A stretch of 35,072 bases of DNA. It comes from a bacterium 1XD21-70. GTDB taxonomy: Bacteria > Bacillota > Clostridia > Lachnospirales > Lachnospiraceae. Below are positions 8,370 to 15,996 of the stretch, piece by piece. The stretch spans positions 1-35,072 of the forward strand of contig RAYB01000049.1 in assembly GCA_003669055.1 (NCBI GenBank). The letters are read 5' to 3'. Each line of letters begins with the position of its first letter. Within the stretch, counting starts at the first letter, position 1. A program made the translations under genes and the position numbers. Under the pieces are notes generated by a model, which had not been told where the DNA came from, made no database searches, and worked only from the letters and a program-made list of their open reading frames with translations.

Positions 8370-8455
8370 GCTATCTATCCTCCTGACTTTAAATAGGCTA
8401 TTTATGGTTTAACCCTCTGTCCCATCACTTACAAACCACTTTAATTAAGCTTTAA

Positions 8456-8483
8456 ATTAAATTAAATATTTTAACAATATCAA
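8456..8483 (-). promoter_or_regulatory. Possible second promoter P2 of the GH36 gene
   Basis: On the minus strand TTGATA (8478-8483) and TTTAAT (8456-8461) are 16 nt apart. The predicted start is beside an AAGCTT-centred imperfect inverted repeat. In AT-rich DNA such matches arise easily, so this is tentative. Confidence 0.4.
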
Positions 8484-8613
8484 TCCATTATTTTCCCCTA
8501 TTCCCTCTTCATACTCCTGCCTTATCCACCGTTTTTGCTGCCGCTCTCCCTCCTCATCCCCATAAAACGCTGCCGATTCTTTCAGGCAACCATTTTTACT
8601 TAAGTTTAGTTTA

Positions 8614-8642
8614 ATTATAATATTAATTTACATTAATTACAA
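8614..8642 (-). promoter_or_regulatory. Promoter P1 of the GH36-GH130 unit
   Basis: On the minus strand TTGTAA (8637-8642) and TATAAT (8614-8619) are 17 nt apart. The predicted start is near 8607, next to the palindrome ACTTAAGT, a plausible operator position. Confidence 0.65.
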
Positions 8643-8765
8643 TATAAAAATAAAGCTTTTTCCCATTTTTGTTAATTTGCACTATTTCTATGGCTATTTC
8701 TCGTTGTTATCACCAAATCCGGCGTCCACTTCCCCCATCCCCCTGCCTTCCCCATATACCCAAAA

Positions 8766-8807
8766 CAAAAAACAGCAAAACAAGGGTTTTACCCCCTGTC
8801 CTGCTGT
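8766..8807 (-). terminator. Terminator of the HSP90-like cassette
   Basis: On the minus strand ACAGCAGGACAGGGG pairs with CCCTTGTTTTGCTGT, including G-T pairs, followed by TTTTTT. The 5' arm is inside the last codons of the helical-repeat protein gene, so stop codon and terminator overlap. Confidence 0.8.
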
Positions 8808-10093
8808 CCGCCCAGAAAACACTCCTCATACGTCCTTTTCATTGTCCCATATTCAAACCGCTTCCGAGCCAAATCCATTTTCTCTCCCAGAAGATCTGCC
8901 TGCCGTTCAAAATACGATGCCGCCTCTAGGCAAGTCCACTCTCTGCCTGCGCCCTCTGCCTCCCCACCGTTTCTCTGGCATTCCCGGCCTCTCTGCTCCT
9001 CCCCTTCTCCCCGGCTCGCAAAAACCTCCGTCTTCCCGGGCTCCCCATCTTCCCGCTCATCCCCCAGGCTCAGCCGCACTGCCTTTGTCCCCTGCCTCTC
9101 AAGCATCCGGAAATAGCAGTACCAGCACAGAGACCAATACAGGCTGTCCAGCGGAGTCTCCTTCCCCTCTCTTCTGTCCCGGTCATTCTTCTCAGCCAGG
9201 CGCAGCCGTTCCTCCATCCGCGACCAGTCCCCGGCAAGAGAATGGAACAGCACCTTTTTCGCGTCCTTACCCTCACCAGCCTCCGGTTCTTCAAACACTT
9301 GCCTCCACCCTTTCCACAACCGGGCAAACATCCGGCTGTGCCCCGTATTCAGACAATCCTGGAGCACCAGGGACTTCAGTTCTTCCTCATTCGCCTGTGA
9401 GCATTTGTCAAAACACCAATGGTATTTTACTGGGAGCGATCTTTCACAGATTTTCGCGGCCATTTCCAGGATCCCTTCCTCATCCTCATGCAGCACGTAA
9501 TATTGCAGCATTGGCTTCCCATAAAAGCACACGTAGCAGTTAAACCTGCCGTTCACCTTTTTAACCTCTTCCTTCGCCTCTCCTGCCAGTTCCTTATCCC
9601 TGTTCAGAAACGCCAGCCTCATCACCTGGGCATAATTCGCATAATTTCTGCCGCCCTTCCATTCCCGCAGATTCCGGAAAATCCCCAGCATAATCTCAAT
9701 CTTTTCATCGTCAATCTGGGGATACTCCCGATAAAAATCCAGAATCTGCGCTGCCATATCCACCCGTCTGAACCCGGAACCGTCATCCTTTTTTTCCAAG
9801 CCCAAAGCATAGTCCCGGTGAAAAAGTTCTGCCAGCTTAAACGCCCTGGGAATATCGCTCACCCTCTCCCGGCGAACCATCCAAAAAAGCTGCGCCATAT
9901 CACAAAAATAGACCTCCCATTCCTCCTTCTCCCGTGCGTACAGCAGAACCTTCTCCATCAGCGGCGCCAATGCCCCTATATTGTCATCCCAGCTTTCATA
10001 GCTGCTCCCCGCAGTCAGCTTATTGACCCGGTCAATCATTTCCCACAGCCTGCCGTCTTTCACCCGCTCTCTTTTCAGTTCTCTCAGAATCAT
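8789..10093 (-). CDS. Helical-repeat protein of unknown function, HSP90 cassette
   Basis: I do not recognise the family of this 434-aa protein. It is soluble, almost wholly helical by composition, and rich in Trp, Cys, Arg and Glu. Repeating helical pairs, such as EEWEVYFCDMAQLFWMVRRE and DKELAGEAKEEVKKVNGRF, resemble TPR or similar solenoid repeats. A Glu/Gly-rich low-complexity stretch (about 325-375) precedes a last helical segment. It has no signal peptide or membrane segment. Its ATG overlaps the HSP90-like stop (ATGA), with GGAGGG 5 nt upstream, so translation is coupled. The likely role is a partner or client adaptor of the HSP90-like protein, inferred from position only. Confidence 0.65.
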   Translation of the reverse strand: MILRELKRERVKDGRLWEMIDRVNKLTAGSSYESWDDNIGALAPLMEKVLLYAREKEEWEVYFCDMAQLFWMVRRERVSDIPRAFKLAELFHRDYALGLEKKDDGSGFRRVDMAAQILDFYREYPQIDDEKIEIMLGIFRNLREWKGGRNYANYAQVMRLAFLNRDKELAGEAKEEVKKVNGRFNCYVCFYGKPMLQYYVLHEDEEGILEMAAKICERSLPVKYHWCFDKCSQANEEELKSLVLQDCLNTGHSRMFARLWKGWRQVFEEPEAGEGKDAKKVLFHSLAGDWSRMEERLRLAEKNDRDRREGKETPLDSLYWSLCWYCYFRMLERQGTKAVRLSLGDEREDGEPGKTEVFASRGEGEEQRGRECQRNGGEAEGAGREWTCLEAASYFERQADLLGEKMDLARKRFEYGTMKRTYEECFLGGQQDRG

Positions 10094-11922
10094 ACATTCC
10101 CTCCCAGTCCATACTCCATCAGCCGGATCAGTCCCGTATTCAAAACCTCCTTCTCCTTCTCTCCCAGGGTATAATGCCCTGCCAGCATGGCGTGGACATA
10201 CAAAACCTGCACCATATTTGCCGCCAGTTCCTCATCCTCCGCAGCCGCCAGCCGCCGAATCAGGGGATTTCTGCCGTTTATATACAGCTTCGTCCCATAC
10301 CCCGGTTCAAAACTCCCCATCATCCCGATCTCCCCAAGGTCAAAACCCTCCAAAAATCCGGAAAAACCTCCCTCCCCCAGGGCATGGTCCAGAAATCCCT
10401 CCCCGCCCGGCACATATAAGGCAGGCACCTCTGCCGGTTCAAACTGCTTTAACACCGCCCCGCAATGAAACGTTCCCAGGGCACGCCCCGCCTTTGCCAT
10501 AAGCGGCTCCATTTCCCTCTTTATAGCAGGTGTGGGCTCCTCCAGAAGTTCCCCGTAAGAAGCTTCGCCAAACACCTCCACCCGGATTCCCCGCTGATAA
10601 CGCTTCAGAAGCTGCAAAAGCTTAGTATCGTAAATATATCCCGCATTAATCAATACCCCATCCCCGTTTCCCACCAGCGGGCAGGCCCGCCGGTAATCAT
10701 CCAGCTCTGTACAGTAATACACCGGCATCCTCTTCGCCGCCTCCACCACCTGGAACCCCGTCAGATTGCCCTTGCTCGTCATAAAAGTCAAAAAGGGGAA
10801 AAACAGCTGATAGATCTGTTCATTTTCCACTGCCAGGGACTTGATGGCCACATTATGTGTCATGGTAAGCTGCTTTAACTTATTCACATCATACTGGGAA
10901 AGAGCCACAAAATAGTCAAAGATGCACTTCTCAATCTCGTTCCTGGCTCTGGCCAGCCGGTTGTCCGATACAAAGCCCTCCCGTGACGCTATGGGCGTCA
11001 GGTTCTTTGCATTGAGGATACATCTGGTAAAAAACGCCCACCGGGGAATCAGTTCCCTCCCGTCCTCCGTAATCAGCATATCCTTCAAAAAGATCTTATG
11101 CCTTCCCTCCGCCGCCGCACTGGTCTGTCTCCCCGAAATAAACGCATACCCCTTCATCTCCTCTCCGGAAATGGGAACCACGCCGAAAAATTCCTCCCCA
11201 AACATCTGCTCCCCAAACCGCAGGATCTCCTCATTGCTGCAAAAGGACTGCCGCCAGGGGATAAATCCGTCGTTCACCCTCCGTACTCCGCCATCCCCCT
11301 CAAACTCCACCGGAACCTGAATCAGAAAGCCGTAGTCCTTCAAAAGGCTGATCACCTTCTCCTCACTGTACCTAGACGCCATCCGCCCCTTCAGCACCAG
11401 CGTCACCTCGGTGCCCGGTTCCTGATTCCCTGGCGCCTCCGTCACCTGATACGTCCCGTCACTGCGCCCCAGCCACCGGTAAACCTTTGCTTCCCGAACC
11501 GAACGGCTCCTCACCAGAATCTCATCCGCCACCAGAAAGCAGGAGAGCAGCCCAATGCCGAACTGCCCGATAAAACTCCCTCTTCCCACCTCTCCCCGCT
11601 TGGAAGACTGGCCGATCACTGACAAAAACGTATGGAGTTCCTCCCGCGTAAGCCCGATCCCATTATCTGCAAACACCAGCCTGGCCTGGCGGCCGTCCTC
11701 CTGATGGTAAACAATCCGGATTCTGCCTCCAGTAAATCCCGGCTCCTCCCCCCGCCTGGCTTCAATAGCATCCACTGCATTCTGCAAAAGTTCCCGCAAA
11801 AACACATCCCCGCTGGAATACAAATTCTCGCTGAGCAAGCGTATGATCCCTTTTAGATCCACCTGGAAGCTGTATCCTCCATCATTGCTGCCCTTTGGTG
11901 TTCCCTCATTTTCCCCTCTCAT
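10090..11922 (-). CDS. HSP90-family ATPase, divergent HtpG-like
   Basis: A 610-aa GHKL ATPase chaperone-like protein. The ATP site shows NAVDA (N48), DNGIGLT (D86) and GQFGIG (119-124). The catalytic Arg of the middle domain is probably R314 in ASREGF. The C-terminal LYINGRNPLIRRLA resembles the HtpG dimer region. The sequence differs from classical HtpG (NAVDA instead of NASDA, shortened charged segments) and resembles the separate group annotated simply as 'HSP90 family protein'. The longest frame begins two codons upstream at 11928, but GGGAG is then only 1 nt from the ATG. From 11922 the spacing is 7, so that start was taken. It lies 12 bp after the DUF4272 gene and overlaps the helical-repeat gene by 4 bp. 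Confidence 0.88.
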   Translation of the reverse strand: MRGENEGTPKGSNDGGYSFQVDLKGIIRLLSENLYSSGDVFLRELLQNAVDAIEARRGEEPGFTGGRIRIVYHQEDGRQARLVFADNGIGLTREELHTFLSVIGQSSKRGEVGRGSFIGQFGIGLLSCFLVADEILVRSRSVREAKVYRWLGRSDGTYQVTEAPGNQEPGTEVTLVLKGRMASRYSEEKVISLLKDYGFLIQVPVEFEGDGGVRRVNDGFIPWRQSFCSNEEILRFGEQMFGEEFFGVVPISGEEMKGYAFISGRQTSAAAEGRHKIFLKDMLITEDGRELIPRWAFFTRCILNAKNLTPIASREGFVSDNRLARARNEIEKCIFDYFVALSQYDVNKLKQLTMTHNVAIKSLAVENEQIYQLFFPFLTFMTSKGNLTGFQVVEAAKRMPVYYCTELDDYRRACPLVGNGDGVLINAGYIYDTKLLQLLKRYQRGIRVEVFGEASYGELLEEPTPAIKREMEPLMAKAGRALGTFHCGAVLKQFEPAEVPALYVPGGEGFLDHALGEGGFSGFLEGFDLGEIGMMGSFEPGYGTKLYINGRNPLIRRLAAAEDEELAANMVQVLYVHAMLAGHYTLGEKEKEVLNTGLIRLMEYGLGGNV

Positions 11923-11934
11923 ATCCATACTCCC

Positions 11935-13224
11935 TTACGTATTTGTCACCACTTCATCCCATTCTGTGATTCCGTCTGCCCCGACAAGCCAATTAAGGGC
12001 ATAATGCCATTCATAGATGATATCCCCATTCAGGCCCATCAGTTCCTTGCGGTGAATCCTGGCATCCACACATGCCCAGTGATAGCGAAAAACCAAGTCC
12101 TGCATGTCCAGGATTTCCTCCTTGCTTCTCAAAACAGATTTCTCCATCAGGCTTTCAAAGGTATGGTTCCACATGACCTCCCCAAGTTCTGCGGCATCAC
12201 AGATCTCTGTAGGCTCCTTCATTTCAACCATGGACAGCGCCCAGAGAAAAACGGCACAGCACTCATATCTCCAGCCGAATTTATTGTGGCTGGCGGCCTC
12301 TGGGCTTCCCTGCCCCATATATTCTTTTTCCTCCGGTGACAGGTACCCAAAAACCTGATACCGTTCTTCCAGTTCGGCAAGCTGGCCTGCTGCCTCTTTC
12401 CCGCACTCCTTAGACTGCCCGCAGGTATAAACCTCCGCCTTGACACAGGCGGCAAAGACACAGGCAAGGCGCCGGATAATCTCTGCTTTATCCGGCACGC
12501 AGCATTCCTCCTCAAAAACCGCACAATTTAAATGCTCGATATAAGGAATGTTCTTTTCCTTTAAAACGGCAACCGAACGGCGTTTTCTCTCCCGGTCAGC
12601 CTCCTGCTCCTTTGCCTCCCGCCCAAGCAATGTACTGCTTGCCTCAGGATAATACTCACTAAAATCACTCTTTCCGTCAATCGATATCAAAAGCCTCCCG
12701 TCAGAATGGAACAGGTACATGTTGGGGTAAAGGACAAACGCGCTGAGCCTTTTTGCTATTTCGTAAATCCCTCCCACAATAAAACGGGTTCTCTTTTCAT
12801 TTTCATCTACCGCAAAGCTAATACCGATAATACAGTTAAACAGACGGATCTGGCAGAGCGCCGCCTCTTTCACCTTATCATCCTCCAAAGGGGCTCGGGC
12901 AAAGAATTGCGCCATTCCCTGTGCCTGGATCTGTGTTTCTTCCGGGTCAGCCACCATATGGAACCGGATGCCGGTTCCATCCTTAAGCCAAATGGCAAAC
13001 TCATCCTCATCCGGAAAGAAAGCCCTTTCCATTTCCTCCGAAAATACTTCCTTCGCCTCCTTTGGCACGATATCCACACCTTTTCTGCAGGCATACAACG
13101 TCAGAACGGCCTCCTGCATCTGTGCCTTTTGCTCCCCTCCCTGATTTTGCAGCTTTTGGTTTTTTGCTTCCCGGGCATCCCCCCGTTCTCCCTTATCCCT
13201 ATTCTTTCTTCCAAATATTCTCAT
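11935..13224 (-). CDS. DUF4272-domain protein, first gene of the HSP90 cassette
   Basis: A 429-aa cytoplasmic protein. A charged low-complexity start (1-36) is followed by an alpha/beta region (about 37-195) I cannot assign, then a helical C-terminal half (about 213-429) that I recognise as DUF4272. Marks are RKRRSVAVLKEKNIPYIEHL, GWRYECCAVFLWALSMVEM, RSKEEILDMQDLVFRYHWAC and a terminal YEWHYALNWLVG. The function of the family is unknown. It is the promoter-proximal gene of a tight three-gene unit. Its ATG at 13224 is served by GGGAGAGG, and it overlaps a possible 18-codon leader ORF in another frame. Confidence 0.75.
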   Translation of the reverse strand: MRIFGRKNRDKGERGDAREAKNQKLQNQGGEQKAQMQEAVLTLYACRKGVDIVPKEAKEVFSEEMERAFFPDEDEFAIWLKDGTGIRFHMVADPEETQIQAQGMAQFFARAPLEDDKVKEAALCQIRLFNCIIGISFAVDENEKRTRFIVGGIYEIAKRLSAFVLYPNMYLFHSDGRLLISIDGKSDFSEYYPEASSTLLGREAKEQEADRERKRRSVAVLKEKNIPYIEHLNCAVFEEECCVPDKAEIIRRLACVFAACVKAEVYTCGQSKECGKEAAGQLAELEERYQVFGYLSPEEKEYMGQGSPEAASHNKFGWRYECCAVFLWALSMVEMKEPTEICDAAELGEVMWNHTFESLMEKSVLRSKEEILDMQDLVFRYHWACVDARIHRKELMGLNGDIIYEWHYALNWLVGADGITEWDEVVTNT

Positions 13225-13255
13225 TTTCCTCTCCCTGCCTTGCCAGGCTTACCAT
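13199..13255 (-). other. Possible 18-codon leader ORF overlapping the DUF4272 start
   Basis: MVSLARQGEENENIWKKE is encoded out of frame with the DUF4272 gene and ends 26 nt inside it. GGGAGG lies 8 nt before its ATG, a better ribosome site than that of the main gene. The site is partly held in a small hairpin, CTCCC-GAAAA-GGGAG (13265-13279). It could control translation of the cassette or be chance. Confidence 0.3.
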
Positions 13256-13363
13256 AAAAGCATCCTCCCTTTTCGGGAGTGTGTCCCCAATGCACAAATT
13301 CTTCCATTCCATTATTTATTTTTCATAAAAACTGCCCTCTGGAATCTGCCCATTCTGCTTTTT

Positions 13364-13392
13364 ATTGTACCAAACCACCTATTCCCTTGCAA
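13364..13392 (-). promoter_or_regulatory. Promoter of the DUF4272-HSP90 cassette
   Basis: On the minus strand TTGCAA (13387-13392) and TACAAT (13364-13369) are 17 nt apart. The leader is about 135 nt and contains the small hairpin and leader ORF described separately. No CIRCE or other heat-shock operator was recognised. Confidence 0.65.
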
Positions 13393-13473
13393 CCCTGATT
13401 CTTTCTGATTCTCCCTTCCTCTGAAACTATCGCTTTTTCTGTGTGCCCATCGAACAGAACCTTTAAAAATGCA

Positions 13474-13507
13474 CAAAAAAAGAAGTCTTTTTTAACCAAA
13501 GACCTCT
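13474..13507 (-). terminator. Terminator of the LacI-family gene
   Basis: On the minus strand AGAGGTCTTT (13498-13507) pairs with AAAGACTTCT (13481-13490), with one G-T, and is followed by seven T. It insulates the HSP90-like cassette from the regulator upstream. Confidence 0.9.
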
Positions 13508-13542
13508 CTTTTTATCCCTGTTATTCTCATGGCAAATCGCAT

Positions 13543-14550
13543 TCAGCCGATCTGCTGCACACTTTCCTTCACTACAACCGCCCCCGACACCAACCGCATA
13601 TCCGCCGGTGCGTTCCCGTGCTCCGCAAGGGCTGCCACAATCTTGATCGCACACCGCACCATCTCCTTGATATCCACCTCATAGCTGGTAATGCTGATAT
13701 CGCACAGCCCTTCATAAAGATAATTATCAAACCCCACAATCGAGATGTCCTCCGGGATCCGGTACCCCCTGCTTTCCAAAAGGTTTACCAGTTCACTGGC
13801 CGTCAGGTCACAATTGCAGGCAAAAGCCGTCGGCATCCGTTCCGGCAGGCGGATATTCCCGATCTGCCCTTCCATGGTGCGGTCATCCACCACCCAGTCC
13901 GGATTCACCTCCAGCCCATTCTCCAAGAGTGCCTTCCTGTACCCGAAATACCGGTCTGTAATGCTGTTGCTGGCCAGCAGCGTCCCCACATAGGCAATTT
14001 CTTTATGCCCCTGCCCTATCAGGTAATTTACCATCTTATACATGCCGTAATAATTATCCGCCATCACCGAGGGGCAATGCAGCCCCTGCATCATAAAATC
14101 AACCATCACGACAGGGAAATCCGGCTGCCCGTCCAAAAACTCCATATATTCCCTGCTGACCTCCCCGATCACGATCAGCCCCTGGATCTGCTGCTCTATT
14201 GCAAACAGCGGCAGTTCCAGCGCCGCCTCGCGCTCATGCCGCAGCACCTCAAACAAGATCACGCAGCTATGCAGACCGGCAATCAGCGACAATTCCTGAT
14301 ATACCTTCCAATAATACGAGGGATACGGTCCTAGGTACTTCTCCCCGATGATCACCCCCACATTGAGGATCCTTTTGTTGCTGGCCGCGGATGCCCCCCT
14401 GGCCTGGTAGCCCATCTCTGCCGCTGCCTGCTTGATCCGTAGCCGCAGTTCCTCACTGACCCCCTTCTGACCCGCCAGCGCATTGGACACCGTCACCGTG
14501 CTTACCTGTAGCTTCTCTGCAATATCTGATAACCGCACTGACTTTTTCAT
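13543..14550 (-). CDS. LacI-family transcriptional regulator
   Basis: A 335-aa DNA-binding regulator. The LacI-type helix-turn-helix and hinge helix are at the start (VRLSDIAEKLQVSTVTVSNA, then VSEELRLRIKQAAAEMGYQ). A periplasmic-binding-protein-like effector domain follows, with DISIVGFDNYLYEGL typical of sugar-binding members. The frame extends 22 codons further upstream, but that region carries the promoter, and AGGTGGG lies 8 nt before the ATG at 14550. The ligand is unknown. It lies after the TRAP-linked catabolic operon and before the HSP90 cassette. The GH36/GH130 unit is a possible target, but nothing in the sequence proves this. Confidence 0.92.
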   Translation of the reverse strand: MKKSVRLSDIAEKLQVSTVTVSNALAGQKGVSEELRLRIKQAAAEMGYQARGASAASNKRILNVGVIIGEKYLGPYPSYYWKVYQELSLIAGLHSCVILFEVLRHEREAALELPLFAIEQQIQGLIVIGEVSREYMEFLDGQPDFPVVMVDFMMQGLHCPSVMADNYYGMYKMVNYLIGQGHKEIAYVGTLLASNSITDRYFGYRKALLENGLEVNPDWVVDDRTMEGQIGNIRLPERMPTAFACNCDLTASELVNLLESRGYRIPEDISIVGFDNYLYEGLCDISITSYEVDIKEMVRCAIKIVAALAEHGNAPADMRLVSGAVVVKESVQQIG

Positions 14551-14587
14551 CTTAACCGCCCACCTGTTTTTAACATATTTTAATCTT

Positions 14588-14616
14588 ATTATATTAATTT
14601 TAAGTAAATATGTCAA
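14588..14616 (-). promoter_or_regulatory. Perfect consensus promoter of the LacI-family gene
   Basis: On the minus strand TTGACA (14611-14616) and TATAAT (14588-14593) are 17 nt apart, the full sigma-A consensus. The AT-rich spacer contains ACTTAAAATTAA, similar to the ACTTAAG motif near the GH36 promoter, which could reflect autoregulation. Confidence 0.92.
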
Positions 14617-14643
14617 TACATGGAATCACGGCATATCTGATTT

Positions 14644-15420
14644 TTAAGAAGGGACGCCAATCCGGTTCATCCGTTCCCGCACCCCTACACAAGCCTCATA
14701 AAAAATCCCCGTATCCACGGAATAGGACAAATACTGGACTCCGGCATCGCTCCATCTTTTTAAGGTTTCCTGGCTGTCCGTAAACGTCCCCACAAGAATA
14801 TGCTTCTTTTTTGCCCTCACCACAATCTCCTGCATCTGTTCCACCACGGCAGGATGGGTTGTCTGCCCGGGAAGCCCCAAACTCTGGGATAGGTCATACG
14901 GCCCGATAAACAGTATATCCACTCCCGGAACCTCCATAATCTCGTCCAGGTTTTCCAGCGCCTGCTGCCCCTCTAGCTGTATGATCACCAAGGCATGGTT
15001 TGCCATCCGGAAATATTCGTTTTTTTCCAGGGCCGAATATCTGGCTGCCCGTACAAACCGGCAGACCCCGCGCTCCCCCTGCGGATAGAATTTTGCTTCC
15101 CTCACTACCTCCTCCGCCTCCCTGGCATTAGACACCTGCGGCACCTGCACCCCCGCCGCGCCGATATCCAGCACCCGCGAAATATCCTTATATCTGCCCA
15201 CCCGGACAACCGGAAGGACACCGGCCACCTGCGCCGCCCGGATATGGTTCTGCAGGCTTTCCACGCTGACAGGGCCATGTTCCATATCCAATATGACAAA
15301 ATCCATCCCCGCATAGCCTGCCGCTTCCACAAATGCGGGGTCACAGGTCTTCATAAAAGGGCCGATCACATGCCCGTCCCTGATCTTTCGGCAAAACTCT
15401 TCAACCATTGCCATCCCCAT
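14644..15420 (-). CDS. HpcH/HpaI-family class II aldolase
   Basis: A 258-aa metal-dependent pyruvate-type aldolase that splits 2-oxo acids with a hydroxyl at C4, such as 2-keto-3-deoxy sugar acids, into pyruvate plus an aldehyde. The TIM-barrel active site is intact: H48 in DMEHGP, R73 in VVRVGR, E150 in IQLEGQ and D176 in FIGPYDLS, matching HpaI-type catalytic and metal residues. AGGAGG lies 7 nt before the ATG. It is the last gene of the TRAP-linked operon, 68 bp after ridA, across a strong hairpin. It probably performs the final carbon-carbon cleavage. No terminator is visible before the next promoter. Confidence 0.9.
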   Translation of the reverse strand: MGMAMVEEFCRKIRDGHVIGPFMKTCDPAFVEAAGYAGMDFVILDMEHGPVSVESLQNHIRAAQVAGVLPVVRVGRYKDISRVLDIGAAGVQVPQVSNAREAEEVVREAKFYPQGERGVCRFVRAARYSALEKNEYFRMANHALVIIQLEGQQALENLDEIMEVPGVDILFIGPYDLSQSLGLPGQTTHPAVVEQMQEIVVRAKKKHILVGTFTDSQETLKRWSDAGVQYLSYSVDTGIFYEACVGVRERMNRIGVPS

Positions 15421-15441
15421 TCTCTCCCCTCCTCTTTATCC

Positions 15442-15470
15442 GCAGCCATTCGGGCAGCCCGAACGGCTGC
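15442..15470 (-). promoter_or_regulatory. Strong hairpin between ridA and the aldolase gene
   Basis: On the minus strand GCAGCCGTTCGGG pairs with CCCGAATGGCTGC, 13 pairs with one G-T and a 3-nt loop. No T tract follows, so it is not a classical terminator. It more likely protects or sets differential expression of the upstream message. Confidence 0.6.
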
Positions 15471-15488
15471 GTCTGCCGTTTGGCCTGG

Positions 15489-15947
15489 TTACAGTTCAAA
15501 AATGTATTCAATCTCCACAGGGATGTCCCCCGGAAGTTCACTTGCGCCGATCGCCGATCTGGCCCCCACTCCGCAATCCTCCCCGAAAATATCCATCAGG
15601 AACCGGGATGCCCCGTCCGCAACCTTCGGCTGCTGATGGAAGCCCGGAGCGCTTGCCACAAATACAAGGATTTTTACCACGCTTTTAATTTTATTTAAGT
15701 CCCCCAGGTATTCGTCCAGTACACTCAGGGCATTCAAGGTACAGATCACTGCCGCCTCCTGCCCCTTTTCAACCGTGCACTCTTCCCCCAGCCTCCCGGT
15801 AATAACCGGCTGACCGTTCCTGGTTGCACCCTGCCCAGAAAGATACAGCATGTTCCCCACCTGCCTTACCGGTTTATAAATCCCCCCCTTCGGCGGCGCC
15901 GGAGGAAGCTCATATCCCAACTCTTTGATTCTCTCATAAATATTCAT
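15489..15947 (-). CDS. RidA-family enamine/imine deaminase
   Basis: A 152-aa YjgF/RidA protein that hydrolyses reactive 2-aminoacrylate-type enamines and imines released by PLP dehydratases to 2-oxo acids. The key Arg is R130 in GARSAIGASELP, followed by IPVEIEYIFEL. LYLSGQGATRNG (34-45) is also typical. The length of about 150 aa fits the longer RidA subgroup that occurs in catabolic operons. AAGGA lies 9 nt before the ATG. The position directly after a PLP enzyme of the D-serine-dehydratase type supports this role: it finishes the deamination that enzyme begins. Confidence 0.9.
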   Translation of the reverse strand: MNIYERIKELGYELPPAPPKGGIYKPVRQVGNMLYLSGQGATRNGQPVITGRLGEECTVEKGQEAAVICTLNALSVLDEYLGDLNKIKSVVKILVFVASAPGFHQQPKVADGASRFLMDIFGEDCGVGARSAIGASELPGDIPVEIEYIFEL

Positions 15948-15996
15948 AATCTGTTTTCCTTTTCTTTCCTATTCATATTTTTCCAAAAACATCAGT

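Larger units (their letters stand above)
8370..8788 (-). promoter_or_regulatory. GH36 upstream region with two AT-rich islands
   Basis: No gene is seen here. Two AT-rich islands (about 8440-8490 and 8598-8660) lie in otherwise mixed sequence, and each holds a promoter candidate reading into the GH36 gene. Near-palindromes sit close to both predicted starts: ACTTAAGT (8598-8605) and an AAGCTT-centred repeat near 8448-8454. They could bind a sugar regulator. Confidence 0.5.

Noticed and set aside
9419-10174. 251-codon plus-strand ORF antisense to the helical-repeat gene
   Set aside because: No ribosome site and antisense-type composition; the minus-strand gene is in a tight operon with coupled start and terminator.
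8789-13224. Classical htpG heat-shock operon
   Set aside because: The ATPase is divergent from HtpG, its partners are unrelated to known heat-shock genes, and no CIRCE-type operator was seen.
13441-14334. 297-codon plus-strand ORF antisense to the LacI-family gene
   Set aside because: His/Pro/Arg-rich composition typical of antisense frames; the opposite strand encodes a clear LacI-family protein.
14551-14616. 22-codon N-terminal extension of the LacI-family regulator
   Set aside because: The extension covers the perfect -35/-10 promoter, so it lies upstream of or at the transcript start.
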